Source of the DNA: Nocardia transvalensis
GTDB lineage: Bacteria > Actinomycetota > Actinomycetes > Mycobacteriales > Mycobacteriaceae
DNA: 64,000 nt
Assembly (NCBI RefSeq): GCF_015477765.1
Contig: NZ_JADLQQ010000002.1
Location: forward strand, 781,019 to 845,018
Direction of reading: 5' to 3'
Part shown: piece by piece, positions 1 through 9,265 of the stretch
Position numbering within the stretch: the stretch's first letter is position 1
Layout: every line of letters begins with the position of its first letter
Made by a program: the position numbers and the translations under genes
Notes under the pieces: generated by a model
Told to the model about the DNA's origin: nothing
The model's input: only the letters and a program-made list of their open reading frames with translations
Database searches by the model: none

Positions 1-1
1 G

Positions 2-1711
2 CACGCCAAAGCGGTCGCCGCACTGTGGTCGCGGCTCTCGGCGGTCGCGGCCACCAACGAATACGCCTGGCAACCCCAGCAATTCGATGCCGACGAGATC
101 GCGACGGCCACACCGGACAACCGGATGGTGTCGACCCCCTACACCAAACTCGAATGCGCGAATCTGGCCGTGGACATGGCCAGCGGCCTCGTGCTGTGCA
201 GCGCCGCGGCCGCCGACGCGGCAGGGATCGCCCAGGACCGGTGGGTGTTCATCCACGCCGGAGCCTCCGGGCACGACGAATGGTTCACCAGCGAACGCGC
301 CGAACTGGCCGCGTCCCCGGCGATCCGCACCCTGGGCGCGGCCGCGCTCGCGCACACCGGCATCGGCGCCGAAGACCTGACGCATGTGGACCTGTATGCG
401 TGTTTCCCGGTGGCGGTGCAGATCGCGGCCCACGAACTGGGTTTGCCCCTCGACGATCCGGCGCGGCCGCTGTCGGTGACCGGCGGGCTCACCTTCGGCG
501 GCGGGCCGGGCAACAACTACGGCGGGCACGCGGTGGCGAGCCTGGTGCAACGGCTACGGGCCGACCCGGGCAGCTACGGGCTGGCCACCTCACTGGGCTG
601 GTATGTCACCAAACACGCCCTGGGCGTGTATTCCACTGTCCCGCCGCAGCACCCGTACCGGCATCTGACCCCGATCATCGAGCATCCGCCCGCCCGCCCG
701 GCGCGCAGCAGCTACGACGGACCCGCGGTGGTGGAGGCCTACACCGTCCCCTACACCCGCGACGGACGGCCCGAGGCAGCGGTGCTGAGCCTGATCGCCC
801 CGGCCGGTGACCGAATCCTGCTGCGCAGCACCGATTCCGGCACCCTCACCGCCTGCCTGGAACGCGATCTGCTGGGCCTGCCGGTCACCGTCACCGGCAC
901 CGCGATCCGCCTCGAGGGCAGCGAACCGGTCGCCCTGCCCGCACCGCCGCCACCGCCGGTGCTGGTGCAGCGGCGCGGACCGGTCACGATCATCACCGTG
1001 AACCGGCCGCAGGTGCGCAACGCCCTGAACCTGGCCGCGGCGGTAGGCATCGAACGCGCGTTGGACGCCTTCGACGCCGATCCGGCCGCGCAGGTGGCGA
1101 TCCTCACCGGCGCGGGCGGATATTTCAGTGCCGGAATGGATTTGAAGGCCGCCGCGCGCGGGGAGGTGCCGATCACCGAGGGCCGCGGCCCGCTGGGCAT
1201 CGCCGCGAAACCGCCGGGCAAACCGTTGATCGCGGCGGTGGAGGGCCCGGCGCTGGCCGGGGGATGCGAGCTGGCGCTGTCGGCGGATCTGGTGGTCGCC
1301 GCCCAGGATTCGACCTTCGGGATCCCGGAGGTCAAACGCGGGCTGGTCGCCGTCGGCGGCGGTGTGCTGCGGCTGGCGCAGCGGCTGCCGCGCGCCGTCG
1401 CGATGGAGCTGGCGCTGACCGGCGACCCGATCACCGCCACCCGCGCCGCCGAACTGGGTCTGGTCAACCAGGTCGTCGCACCCGGCCACGCCCTCGACGC
1501 CGCCCTGGAACTGGCCGCCCGCATCGCGGCCAACGCCCCGTTGAGCATCCTCGCCAGCAAACGCATCATCGACCGATCCCCGGACTGGTCGACCGCCGAA
1601 GCCTTCACCCGCCAGGGCGAACTGGCCGCGACAGCGCTGTCCTCCCAGGACGCCGCCGAAGGCATGCTGGCCTTCGCACAGAAACGCCCCCCGATCTGGA
1701 AGGGCCGCTGA
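2..1711 (+). CDS. thiolase-like / enoyl-CoA hydratase fusion protein (5' partial)
   Basis: The frame is open from the window edge, so the N-terminus is missing; 569 residues are visible. The first ~230 residues resemble the C-terminal half of an SCP-x/acetyl-CoA acetyltransferase thiolase, with the glycine-rich stretch GGLTFGGGPGNNYGGH. A short linker domain follows. From about residue 318 there is a complete crotonase domain, with the oxyanion-hole region (FSAGMDLKAA) and both acids of active hydratases (AGGCELAL, PEVKRGL). Expected roles are thiolytic or acyl-transfer chemistry plus hydration of 2-enoyl-CoA in cytoplasmic fatty-acid or sterol side-chain breakdown. No stop separates the domains, which are usually separate proteins. 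The thiolase catalytic Cys lies outside the window. Confidence 0.85.
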   Translation, partial: HAKAVAALWSRLSAVAATNEYAWQPQQFDADEIATATPDNRMVSTPYTKLECANLAVDMASGLVLCSAAAADAAGIAQDRWVFIHAGASGHDEWFTSERAELAASPAIRTLGAAALAHTGIGAEDLTHVDLYACFPVAVQIAAHELGLPLDDPARPLSVTGGLTFGGGPGNNYGGHAVASLVQRLRADPGSYGLATSLGWYVTKHALGVYSTVPPQHPYRHLTPIIEHPPARPARSSYDGPAVVEAYTVPYTRDGRPEAAVLSLIAPAGDRILLRSTDSGTLTACLERDLLGLPVTVTGTAIRLEGSEPVALPAPPPPPVLVQRRGPVTIITVNRPQVRNALNLAAAVGIERALDAFDADPAAQVAILTGAGGYFSAGMDLKAAARGEVPITEGRGPLGIAAKPPGKPLIAAVEGPALAGGCELALSADLVVAAQDSTFGIPEVKRGLVAVGGGVLRLAQRLPRAVAMELALTGDPITATRAAELGLVNQVVAPGHALDAALELAARIAANAPLSILASKRIIDRSPDWSTAEAFTRQGELAATALSSQDAAEGMLAFAQKRPPIWKGR

Positions 1712-1967
1712 TACCGCACCCGCACACCGGTCCTCGGCTCGCGCCCAGCCGAGGCAAGGGTCGTGTGCCGCCGCGTGCGAGCAGCGCCGCCACCGCCTCA
1801 CCGGGCACCATCGGCACCGTCATAGCCCGTACGGTCCCGTTCGCGGCGCGCTTCGATCGGTGTGTGAGAGTAGCGACGTCGGCCCGGGCCGGCACGCGAC
1901 AGGGGTGGTGGGCCCGGGATTTCGGGCGGCATCCGGGCGCGGTGGCGGGATCGGTAGGGTGAGGGCT

Positions 1968-2810
1968 ATGTGTGCTGCGGTGTCGCCCAAACGTTTTCGG
2001 ACCGCGTTGGTGCTGGGCGGGGGTGGGGCGGTCGGGTTGTCGTGGTTGGCGGGGCTGGTGAGCGGACTGGATGCGGCCGGGGTGGATCTGCGGGTGGCCG
2101 ACCGGTTCGTCGGCACCTCCGCCGGGGCCGTGGTGGCGGCGGTGCTGGCCGGGGACGGGGATCTCGGGCGGCTACTGCGACCGGCCTCGGATCGGGCGCC
2201 GGCGGTGTCGCCGCGGGTGTCGTTCGCGCAGATGTTCGCTCCGCTGCGGGAGCCGGCGCTGGATCTGGCGCAGGCGCGGCGCAAGGTGGGGGAGTTGGCG
2301 CTGGCGGCCGAGGCGGGCGACCCCGGCGACCATGTCGCGCGCATGGCCGCGCTGATCGGGACCTCGCAGTGGCCGCCGCGGGATCTGGTGGTCACCGCCG
2401 TCGACATCACCACCGGGGCCCGGCAGGGATGGACCCGTGACGGGGCGGCGTCGCTGGCGCAGGCGCTGGCGTCGAGCACCTCGGTGCCCGGCGTGTTCCC
2501 GCCGATCCCGATTCAGGGCCGCCACTACATCGACGGCGGCATCGGCTCCCCGATCAACGCCGACCTGGCCGCGGGCGCGGAGGTGATCGTCATCGTGGAA
2601 CCGCTGGCGCACATGTTCTCTCACCTGCCCGCCGACAGCGAGCTGGGCGAGGCCACCACGGTGTCGCTGGTCCCGGACACCGAAGCCATCGCCGCCATCG
2701 GCGCCGACGTCTTCAACCCCGCCGCCCTGGCCCCCGCCTACGCGGCCGGTGTCCGCCAATCCGCCGACGCCGCAACCCTATTGAAGTCCCACGGCTGGCC
2801 CGCCCGCTGA
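1968..2810 (+). CDS. patatin-like phospholipase family protein
   Basis: A 280-residue cytoplasmic or peripheral serine lipid hydrolase of the patatin family. The glycine-rich oxyanion loop (LGGGGAVG) lies at residues 16-23, the nucleophile motif GTSAG puts Ser near residue 51, and the catalytic Asp is in a DGG motif near residue 189. All key residues are present, so acyl-ester hydrolysis of lipids is expected; the physiological substrate cannot be read from sequence. The ATG at 1968 is preferred over in-frame starts further upstream because the conserved domain begins about 12 residues after it. A 256-bp gap separates it from the fusion gene upstream, so it probably has its own promoter. Confidence 0.9.
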   Translation: MCAAVSPKRFRTALVLGGGGAVGLSWLAGLVSGLDAAGVDLRVADRFVGTSAGAVVAAVLAGDGDLGRLLRPASDRAPAVSPRVSFAQMFAPLREPALDLAQARRKVGELALAAEAGDPGDHVARMAALIGTSQWPPRDLVVTAVDITTGARQGWTRDGAASLAQALASSTSVPGVFPPIPIQGRHYIDGGIGSPINADLAAGAEVIVIVEPLAHMFSHLPADSELGEATTVSLVPDTEAIAAIGADVFNPAALAPAYAAGVRQSADAATLLKSHGWPAR

Positions 2811-2829
2811 GACCCCTTCTCGCCCACCG

Positions 2830-3330
2830 CTACTGATAGCGCACCGAACCGGCCGCCACCGAAGCGAGCACCGTGATCAAGCACACCCCCGCCACCAGAT
2901 TGATGGCGGCGGTGGCGATCTGGGCGCTGGTGTCGGCGGTGACGGTGAACGGCAGAATCACCGCCGCGGCTGTCAGCAGGGCGGTGATCCAGCGGAAGAA
3001 GGTCAGCGGGCTGGGCAGCAGCGCCAGCAGCAGATGCAAGAGGCCGGTGGCCAGCAGGGTGAGCGCGGCCGCACCCAGCGCGTAGGTGGTGGTGTTGGCG
3101 GTGCCGTAGGCGCCTTCGCGTTCGGGCGCCAGCACCGGGATGCCGAATACGCCGCGCACCAACAGGATCGCGACCACGATCAGCAGCGCCATCACGATCG
3201 CGGTACCCGCGCCACCGGCCCACAGCCGCCCCACCCGGATGCGCGGCGGCCCGGCCTGCGGCGGCACGTATCGAGGGTCGGGTTGCGGCAGGTACGGCCG
3301 GTCGCGACCGGGCTCGTAGTAGTCGCTCAT
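2830..3330 (-). CDS. DUF6069 family membrane protein
   Basis: A 166-residue protein with a short hydrophilic, Pro/Tyr-rich N-terminus followed by four predicted transmembrane segments (starting near GTAIVMALLIVVAILLV, ALGAAALTLLATGLLHLLL, WITALLTAAAVILPF and INLVAGVCLITVLASV). The pattern RLWAGG...VFGIPVLAP...TTTYALGAAA is typical of the actinobacterial DUF6069 family, whose function is unknown. The ATG at 3330 is chosen rather than one 33 bases upstream because the family starts with a short tail before RLWAGG. It is convergent with the patatin gene and ends only 20 bp from it. Confidence 0.8.
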   Translation of the reverse strand: MSDYYEPGRDRPYLPQPDPRYVPPQAGPPRIRVGRLWAGGAGTAIVMALLIVVAILLVRGVFGIPVLAPEREGAYGTANTTTYALGAAALTLLATGLLHLLLALLPSPLTFFRWITALLTAAAVILPFTVTADTSAQIATAAINLVAGVCLITVLASVAAGSVRYQ

Positions 3331-3387
3331 ATCACCGAGGTACCCCGGCACCGGCACCCGCACTCCTGGGGCCGGGGGCGCGCGGGG

Positions 3388-5349
3388 TCAGTTGTCGACG
3401 TGCACGTGCGGGCGCTGATGCGGGTCGGGCACGGCGCGGCGCAGGATCTCCCGCGTCACCGGCGCCACCTCACCCTCACCGACGAACAGGAACTTCAGCA
3501 GGTTCACGATCGGATTGCCTTCGGTCCATTCGAAATACACGTGCGGGTTGAGCCCGGTGCGGTCGCGGATGGCCAGCAGGATCGCCGCGATCGAATTGGG
3601 CACCGCCGCCGCCTGCACCGCCAGGATCTTGTAGCAGTCCAGCTCGACACCGGTGACGTGCAGGTCGGTGGAGAACTCCGAGGCGTCGGTGACGATCACT
3701 TCCAGAAACAGGATCGGATCCTGGGCGGGCAGGTGGCTTTCCTGCCGCTGCTCGGCTTCTTTCTCCCGATAGTCGTCGGGGCGGCGGTGTTCGCCGGCCT
3801 CACGATCGTGGGTGACGACGCGGACCGAGCCGCCGGCGGCGACCTTATCGATCAGCCACGCCGCCTTGTCGTCGAAATCGACCTCGATCGCCCGCAACTC
3901 GAAGGCGCGCCGGGCCCGCGACAGCAACGACACCACGATGATGGTGAGGACGAACAGCGACGCCAGCTGCACCCCCTCGGGGCGTTCGACGACGTTGGCG
4001 AGGGTGGTGTAGACGAACACCGCACTCACCATCGCGAACCCGATCATGGTGCGGCGCTGGTGCCGACGCGCCGCCGACAAGGTGACCGCCACCGCCGCGG
4101 AGGTGATCAACACCAGCACCCCGGTGGCGTAGGCGCCGCCCTGCGCATCGACATCGGCGTCGAAATACCAGGTGATGACGAACGCGATGACCGCGAACAC
4201 CAGCACCAGCGGCCGGGTGGCGCGCGCCCATTCCGGCGCCATCCCGTAGCGCGGCAGATACCGCGGCACCAGATTCAGCAGCCCCGCCATCGCCGAGGCC
4301 CCGGCGAACCACAGGATCGCGATCGTGGACAGGTCGTAGACGGTGCCGAACCCGTTGCCGAGATAGGTGTGCGCCAGATATGCCAGCGCCCGCCCGTCGG
4401 CCGACCCGCCGGGGCGGAACTCCTGTTCGGGGATGAGCACGACGGTGATGACGCTGGACACGATCAGAAAGCCGCTCATGATCAGCGCCGCGGTGGTCAG
4501 CAGCTTGCGGGTGCCCACGATGCGGGTGCGCGGACGGTCCTCCGATTCGCCGGGGGCGCCTGCGATGTGCGGCATCACCGCCACCCCGGTTTCGAATCCC
4601 GACAGCCCCAGCGCCAGTTTCGGAAACACCAGCAGCGAAATCCCCACCATCGCCGCGATACTGCCGTGCTGGGCGGTCATGGCGTGGGTCCAGTCGAGCA
4701 CCAGATCCCGCGCGGTGCACACCTGATACAGCCCCACCACCTCCACCACCAGGTTCACCGCCAGATAGGTGCCGACCACCACGACCGCCACCCCGATCGC
4801 CTCGGCGAACCCCTTGAGGAACACCGCCGCCAGCAACGCCAGCAGCACCAGCGTGATCGCCAGCGCATGTCCGCGCAGCGGATCGGGCACATACGGGTTC
4901 TCCACGATGTGGGCGGCGCCGTCGGCGGCCGACAGCGTCATCGTGATCACGAAATCGGTGGCCGCGAACCCGAGCAGCACCAGGATGAACAGCTTGCCGG
5001 TCCAGCGCGGCAGGATCTCGGCGAACATCGCCAGCGACCCGCCGCCGTGCGGAGATTCCGCGGCCACCCGCCGATACACCGGCAGCGCCCCCACCAGCGT
5101 CAACGTCACCAGCACCAGGGTGGCCAGCGGGGAGAGCACCCCCACGGCCAGCGCCGCGATCCCCGGCTGATAGCCCAGGGTGGAGAAATAGTCGACACCG
5201 GTCAGGCACATCACCTGCCACCACGACCGCTGCCGATGGGTGTCGGCCGCGCGCACCATCGGGCCGGGATGGCGGGAGTAGCGGCTGTCGTCGGCGCCCT
5301 GCAGCCATGCCGCAACACCGCCGCGGCGCCGTTCGACAGTCCTGCTCAC
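3388..5349 (-). CDS. APC superfamily amino-acid permease
   Basis: A 653-residue integral membrane transporter with about 12 hydrophobic segments over residues ~50-460, then a ~190-residue hydrophilic C-terminal domain. The N-terminal region with [25 protein letters not shown] and [11 protein letters not shown] is characteristic of a large APC-type permease common in mycobacteria and nocardiae. The cargo is probably amino acids or another small organic solute, but the sequence does not fix it. The GTG at 5349 is chosen because AAGGGGG lies about 5 bases upstream; an in-frame ATG 150 bases upstream would add a low-complexity leader. Confidence 0.8.
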   Translation of the reverse strand: MSRTVERRRGGVAAWLQGADDSRYSRHPGPMVRAADTHRQRSWWQVMCLTGVDYFSTLGYQPGIAALAVGVLSPLATLVLVTLTLVGALPVYRRVAAESPHGGGSLAMFAEILPRWTGKLFILVLLGFAATDFVITMTLSAADGAAHIVENPYVPDPLRGHALAITLVLLALLAAVFLKGFAEAIGVAVVVVGTYLAVNLVVEVVGLYQVCTARDLVLDWTHAMTAQHGSIAAMVGISLLVFPKLALGLSGFETGVAVMPHIAGAPGESEDRPRTRIVGTRKLLTTAALIMSGFLIVSSVITVVLIPEQEFRPGGSADGRALAYLAHTYLGNGFGTVYDLSTIAILWFAGASAMAGLLNLVPRYLPRYGMAPEWARATRPLVLVFAVIAFVITWYFDADVDAQGGAYATGVLVLITSAAVAVTLSAARRHQRRTMIGFAMVSAVFVYTTLANVVERPEGVQLASLFVLTIIVVSLLSRARRAFELRAIEVDFDDKAAWLIDKVAAGGSVRVVTHDREAGEHRRPDDYREKEAEQRQESHLPAQDPILFLEVIVTDASEFSTDLHVTGVELDCYKILAVQAAAVPNSIAAILLAIRDRTGLNPHVYFEWTEGNPIVNLLKFLFVGEGEVAPVTREILRRAVPDPHQRPHVHVDN

Positions 5350-5702
5350 GGATCCCCCTTCGGGGCTTCGCGTCCGGGCGGCCCGGACGTGCGGCATCGT
5401 CGGGGTCAATGTACGCGCCGCAGGCGAGCAGCCCGGCGAACGACCCGTGCCAACCCACCCCGGCCGCCTGTCCGATATTTCCGGATGAGACCGCCACACC
5501 AGTTCCCCCCAGCCCCACCGGCCACACTGTGTCAGCGATCACAGTCGAGGGTATCGGTGCACGTCGCCCCGCACGCCACCCACCCCGGCGCCGCACCCGT
5601 CTTGTTTGCCCGGTGTACCGCTCGGGTACACGGCAATTCCGTGTCGGTCTCACGTGAGAACCGGCCGACCGCAACAACACTATGAAGGTGAGAGGAGCGC
5701 GC

Positions 5703-7043
5703 GTGGAAGACCACGAGCAACCGATACCGCAGAGGCGTTCGGTCGCTGCCGCCGCCATGGGCAACGCCACCGAATGGTTCGACTACGGGGTCTACGCCGC
5801 GACCGCCGGATATCTCACCGACGCCTTCTTCCCCGGCAGCCTCGGCACCCTGGGCACCCTGCTCGGTTTCGCGATCTCGTTTCTGCTGCGCCCGCTCGGC
5901 GGCATGGTGTGGGGACCGATCGGCGACCGCGTCGGCCGCAAAGCCGTGCTGGCCACCACCATCCTGCTGATGGCCTCGGCCACCGGCCTGATCGGCCTGC
6001 TCCCCACCCACACCTCGGTCGGGGTGCTGGCCCCGATCCTGCTGATCGCGCTGCGCGTGGTGCAGGGCTTCTCCACCGGCGGCGAATACGGCGGCGCCGC
6101 CACCTATATCGCCGAATCCGCCGACGAACGCCGCCGCGGATTCCTGGGCAGCTTCCTGGAATTCGGCACCGTCGGCGGATTCGTCGGCGGCTCGGCGGTG
6201 GTGCTGGCCTGTCAGCTGGTGCTGTCCGAAGACGCCATGCACAGCTGGGGGTGGCGCATCCCGTTCCTGCTGGCGGTCCCGCTGGGACTGATCGGCTGGT
6301 ACCTGCGCACCCGGCTGTCCGAATCGCCGGTGTTCACCGAGGTCGCCGAGTCCCAGGCCGAACAGCCGCGCGGCGGGCTGCTCATCCTGATCCGCGACTA
6401 CCGCCGCGAACTGCTCACCCTGGGCGGGCTGGTGGTCGCGTTGAACGTGGTCAACTACACGCTGCTGGCCTATCAGCCCACCTACCTGAACAAAACCATC
6501 GGCCTGGGCGAATCCCAGACCACCGCGATGATGCTGGCCGGGCAGCTGGCGATCATGGTGATGCTGCCGCTGTCGGGAGCGATCTCGGACCGGGTGGGGC
6601 GGCGGCCCATGTGGCTGGTGTCGCTGATCGGGCTGGGGGTGCTGGCGGTGCCGATGTACATGCTGATGGGTCAGGGAACCGGCTGGGCCATCCTCGGATT
6701 CGTGGTGCTGGGCCTGCTGTATGTGCCGCAGCTGTCGACCATTTCGGCGACCTTCCCCGCGATCTTCCCCACCCACGTGCGCTACGCCGGATTCGCGTTG
6801 GCCTACAACGTGTCCACCGCCGCCTTCGGCGGCACCGCGCCGCTGGTCAACCAGGCCGTCATCGATCGTTTCAGCGGCGGCGATCCCGACAGCATCTGGA
6901 TCCTGTTCCCCGCCTTCTACACCGTCGGCGCCTGCCTGGTCGGCCTGGTGGCGTGGGCGTTCCTGCGAGAAACCGCGGGCGCCTCGCTGCGCGGCACCGA
7001 GGTCCCCGTCACCGGCGAGCAACCGGTCGTCCCGGCGAAGTAG
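5703..7043 (+). CDS. MFS transporter, metabolite:H+ symporter (MHS) type
   Basis: A 446-residue cytoplasmic-membrane transporter with 12 predicted helices. MHS hallmarks are visible: GNATEWFDYGVYA in helix 1, the loop 2-3 motif GDRVGRK, RVVQGFSTGGEYGGA in helix 4, and ERRRGFLGSF. This subfamily imports proline/betaine, shikimate, alpha-ketoglutarate or citrate with protons; the substrate here is not decided. The GTG at 5703 has AGAGGAG a few bases upstream and is preferred to the ATG at 5682, which would place that ribosome-binding site inside the gene. It is divergent from the APC permease, with about 350 bp between them. Confidence 0.88.
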   Translation: MEDHEQPIPQRRSVAAAAMGNATEWFDYGVYAATAGYLTDAFFPGSLGTLGTLLGFAISFLLRPLGGMVWGPIGDRVGRKAVLATTILLMASATGLIGLLPTHTSVGVLAPILLIALRVVQGFSTGGEYGGAATYIAESADERRRGFLGSFLEFGTVGGFVGGSAVVLACQLVLSEDAMHSWGWRIPFLLAVPLGLIGWYLRTRLSESPVFTEVAESQAEQPRGGLLILIRDYRRELLTLGGLVVALNVVNYTLLAYQPTYLNKTIGLGESQTTAMMLAGQLAIMVMLPLSGAISDRVGRRPMWLVSLIGLGVLAVPMYMLMGQGTGWAILGFVVLGLLYVPQLSTISATFPAIFPTHVRYAGFALAYNVSTAAFGGTAPLVNQAVIDRFSGGDPDSIWILFPAFYTVGACLVGLVAWAFLRETAGASLRGTEVPVTGEQPVVPAK

Positions 7044-7190
7044 CCGCCCCCGGGCGGCGCCTGGTACCCGCACCGAGCGCCGCCCGGTGCGGGCCGAGCA
7101 CCGCGGCCCACGGGCGTTTTGGCTCGACCGCCGCGGCGGGGCGATAGCATCCGGTTCCGGACGACAGCACGATGAGTGGAGATAGTTGCG

Positions 7191-7850
7191 GTGCGCTTGG
7201 CAGTGGTGGAGGACGACGACGGGGTGGGAGATGCGTTGGTGGAGGCGTTGTCGGTGCGCGGCCACCACGCCCACCGCATGCGCCGCGGCGCGGATCTGCT
7301 CATCGCCCACCGCGGCTATGACGCGGTGATCCTGGATCTCGGGTTGCCCGACGCCGACGGCCTGCAGATCCTGCGCCAGTTGCGGGAGGTCAGCCCGGTG
7401 CCGGTGGTGATCCTCACCGCCCGCAGCGACGAACGCTCGATCGTGCGCGGATTACGCGGCGGCGCCGACGATTACGTCGTCAAACCACCCCGGATCGCCG
7501 AACTGGTGGCGCGGCTCGAGAACGTCACCCGCCGCGCGGCCGCCGCCACCCAGCCCGCGCCGCGGATCGTGGAAACCGGGGATGTGCGGGTGGATCTGGC
7601 CGCGCGCCGCGTGCAGGTCGCCGGGCGCCCGATCGCCTTGACCGCCAAGGAATTCGAACTGGTGCAGGCGCTGGTGGAACGGCCCGGCGCCGCGGTGAGC
7701 CGCCAGCAGCTGATGGACCGCATCTGGGGTGACGCGTTCGTGGCCGTCTCGCGCAGCCTGGACGTGCACATGGCCGGGCTGCGCCAGAAACTGGCGCGAC
7801 CGGGCCTGATCACCACGATCCGTGGCTACGGCTACCGCTGGGGCGAATGA
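7191..7850 (+). CDS. OmpR/PhoB-family response regulator
   Basis: A 219-residue two-component DNA-binding regulator. The receiver domain (residues 1-115) has the acidic triad EDD at 7-9, phospho-acceptor Asp49 in VILDLGLPD, Thr76 and Lys98. The C-terminal winged helix (about 130-219) has LTAKEFELVQALV and ends in TTIRGYGYRWGE, as in OmpR-type regulators. The GTG at 7191 is chosen because it begins directly with the first beta strand and has GTGGAGA 8-10 bases upstream; a GTG at 7176 is also possible. Its stop overlaps the kinase start (ATGA), so the two are translationally coupled. The TAXI lipoprotein downstream suggests control of uptake of its ligand. Confidence 0.93.
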   Translation: MRLAVVEDDDGVGDALVEALSVRGHHAHRMRRGADLLIAHRGYDAVILDLGLPDADGLQILRQLREVSPVPVVILTARSDERSIVRGLRGGADDYVVKPPRIAELVARLENVTRRAAAATQPAPRIVETGDVRVDLAARRVQVAGRPIALTAKEFELVQALVERPGAAVSRQQLMDRIWGDAFVAVSRSLDVHMAGLRQKLARPGLITTIRGYGYRWGE

Positions 7851-9265
7851 GGCGACGGCTGCTGGCGGTGCTGACCGTGTTTGCCACCCTCGCGGTGCTG
7901 TCGTTCGCCGCCCCGCTGTGCTCGATCGCGGCCACCAGCCGCACCCAGCAGCTGGTGCTGGGCCGCACCGCCGACGCCGACTGGTTCGCCACCATCGCCG
8001 CGACCGCCGCCACCACCGGCGACGCGCACGCCCTGGCCGTGGAAGTCGGCCGCTACCACGAACTCTACGGCGACGACGTGCTGATCGTGGACGCCCGCGG
8101 CACCCCGCTGGCCGGGGCCGGCGCCGACCCCCAGGATCCGGTGGTGCAGCAGGCGCTGGCCGACGCGCGCCGCAACCAGCGCGCCGCGCCGGTGACCCAG
8201 TTGCTGCCGTGGGGCCCGGACACGGTGCTCATCGCCCGCCCCATCGGCACCGGCGTGCAGGTCAACGGGGCCGTGGTGATCGAGGCCGCCACCGCCCGCG
8301 CCCGCACCGACATCCTGCGCACCTGGGGCATCGTGGCCGCCGGGGCGCTGGCGGCGATGGCGTTGTTCACCGTGCTGGCGCTGGCATTGAGCCGCTGGGT
8401 GCTGCGCCCGCTGGCCCAATTGTCCGGCGCGGTCGCCGAATTGACCGCCACCCTGCCCAAACCCCGCGACGAAACAATCGAACACGCCACCATGACCCGC
8501 CGCTACGGCGGCCCACCGGAGATCCGGGCGGTCGCCGAATCCTTCGACGCGATGGCACTGGCGGTGCTCGACTCCGCTGCCGCGCAACGCCAGCTGGTCG
8601 CCGACACCGCCCACGCCATGCGCAACCCGCTGGCGGCGTTGACGATTCGCCTCGACTCGCTGCAACCGGCGATCCCGCCGCCGGCCGCGGCCACCTTCCG
8701 CGGCGCGGTCGCGGAGGTCGAACGGCTCACCGGACTGCTGGACGGGCTGCTGAGCCTGGCTGTCGCCGAAGCCACCAGCGACTTCGATCCCGCCGACGCC
8801 GAGAGCGACACCGGCTGCGACGCCGTGCGCGTGGCCGAGGACCGCGTCGACGCCTGGCACACCGCCTTCGAACACGCCGGGCTCACCCTCGAACTCGCCA
8901 CCGCCGCCGAGCGTCTCGACGTCGCCGTCCCGGCCGCGGTGCTGGCCCAGATCCTGGATGTGGCGCTGAGCAATTCCTGCCGCTACGCCGGTGACGGCGC
9001 CCACACCCGCCTGCACCTCGACCGCACCCCCGACCGCGTCACCCTCACCGTCTCCGACAACGGCGTCGGCGTCCCCGACACCGAAATCGACAAACTCACC
9101 ACCCGCTTCTTCCGCGGCTCCACCGCCGCCACCACCGGCTCCGGGCTGGGCCTGCCGATCGCCGCAGCCCTGACCACCGCCCGCCAAGGCACCCTGACCG
9201 TGCAACCGGTCCACCCCCACGGCCTCGCCGTCGTGATCGAACTGCCCGCGGGGGTCCCGCAATGA
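7847..9265 (+). CDS. sensor histidine kinase
   Basis: A 472-residue membrane sensor kinase, partner of the preceding regulator. One transmembrane helix lies at residues ~5-28, an extracytoplasmic sensor region of about 130 residues follows, then a second helix near 163-185 and a HAMP-like linker. The H-box is unusual, AHAMRNPLAAL with His256 in place of the common SHELRTPL, but His and NPL are kept. The N-box (ALSNSCRYA), G1 (DNGVGVP) and G2 (GSGLGL) are intact, so ATP binding and autophosphorylation are expected. Four-base ATGA overlaps on both sides make a tight three-gene operon with the regulator and the TAXI binding protein. Confidence 0.92.
   Translation: MRRRLLAVLTVFATLAVLSFAAPLCSIAATSRTQQLVLGRTADADWFATIAATAATTGDAHALAVEVGRYHELYGDDVLIVDARGTPLAGAGADPQDPVVQQALADARRNQRAAPVTQLLPWGPDTVLIARPIGTGVQVNGAVVIEAATARARTDILRTWGIVAAGALAAMALFTVLALALSRWVLRPLAQLSGAVAELTATLPKPRDETIEHATMTRRYGGPPEIRAVAESFDAMALAVLDSAAAQRQLVADTAHAMRNPLAALTIRLDSLQPAIPPPAAATFRGAVAEVERLTGLLDGLLSLAVAEATSDFDPADAESDTGCDAVRVAEDRVDAWHTAFEHAGLTLELATAAERLDVAVPAAVLAQILDVALSNSCRYAGDGAHTRLHLDRTPDRVTLTVSDNGVGVPDTEIDKLTTRFFRGSTAATTGSGLGLPIAAALTTARQGTLTVQPVHPHGLAVVIELPAGVPQ

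Noticed and set aside
4585..4600. GGTTTCGAATCCC, similar to a tRNA T-loop
   Set aside because: It lies inside the APC permease coding sequence and no acceptor stem, D-arm or anticodon arm can be formed around it. No tRNA gene was found in the window.
3034..5685. Very long plus-strand open frame (883 codons) antisense to the APC permease
   Set aside because: It is rich in His/Arg/Gln with no domain features; the minus-strand frame has twelve hydrophobic segments, a ribosome-binding site and family motifs.
5532..7310. 592-codon minus-strand frame across the MFS transporter
   Set aside because: Shadow of a high-GC gene: low-complexity Gln/His/Gly-rich translation, while the plus strand encodes a clear MHS transporter.
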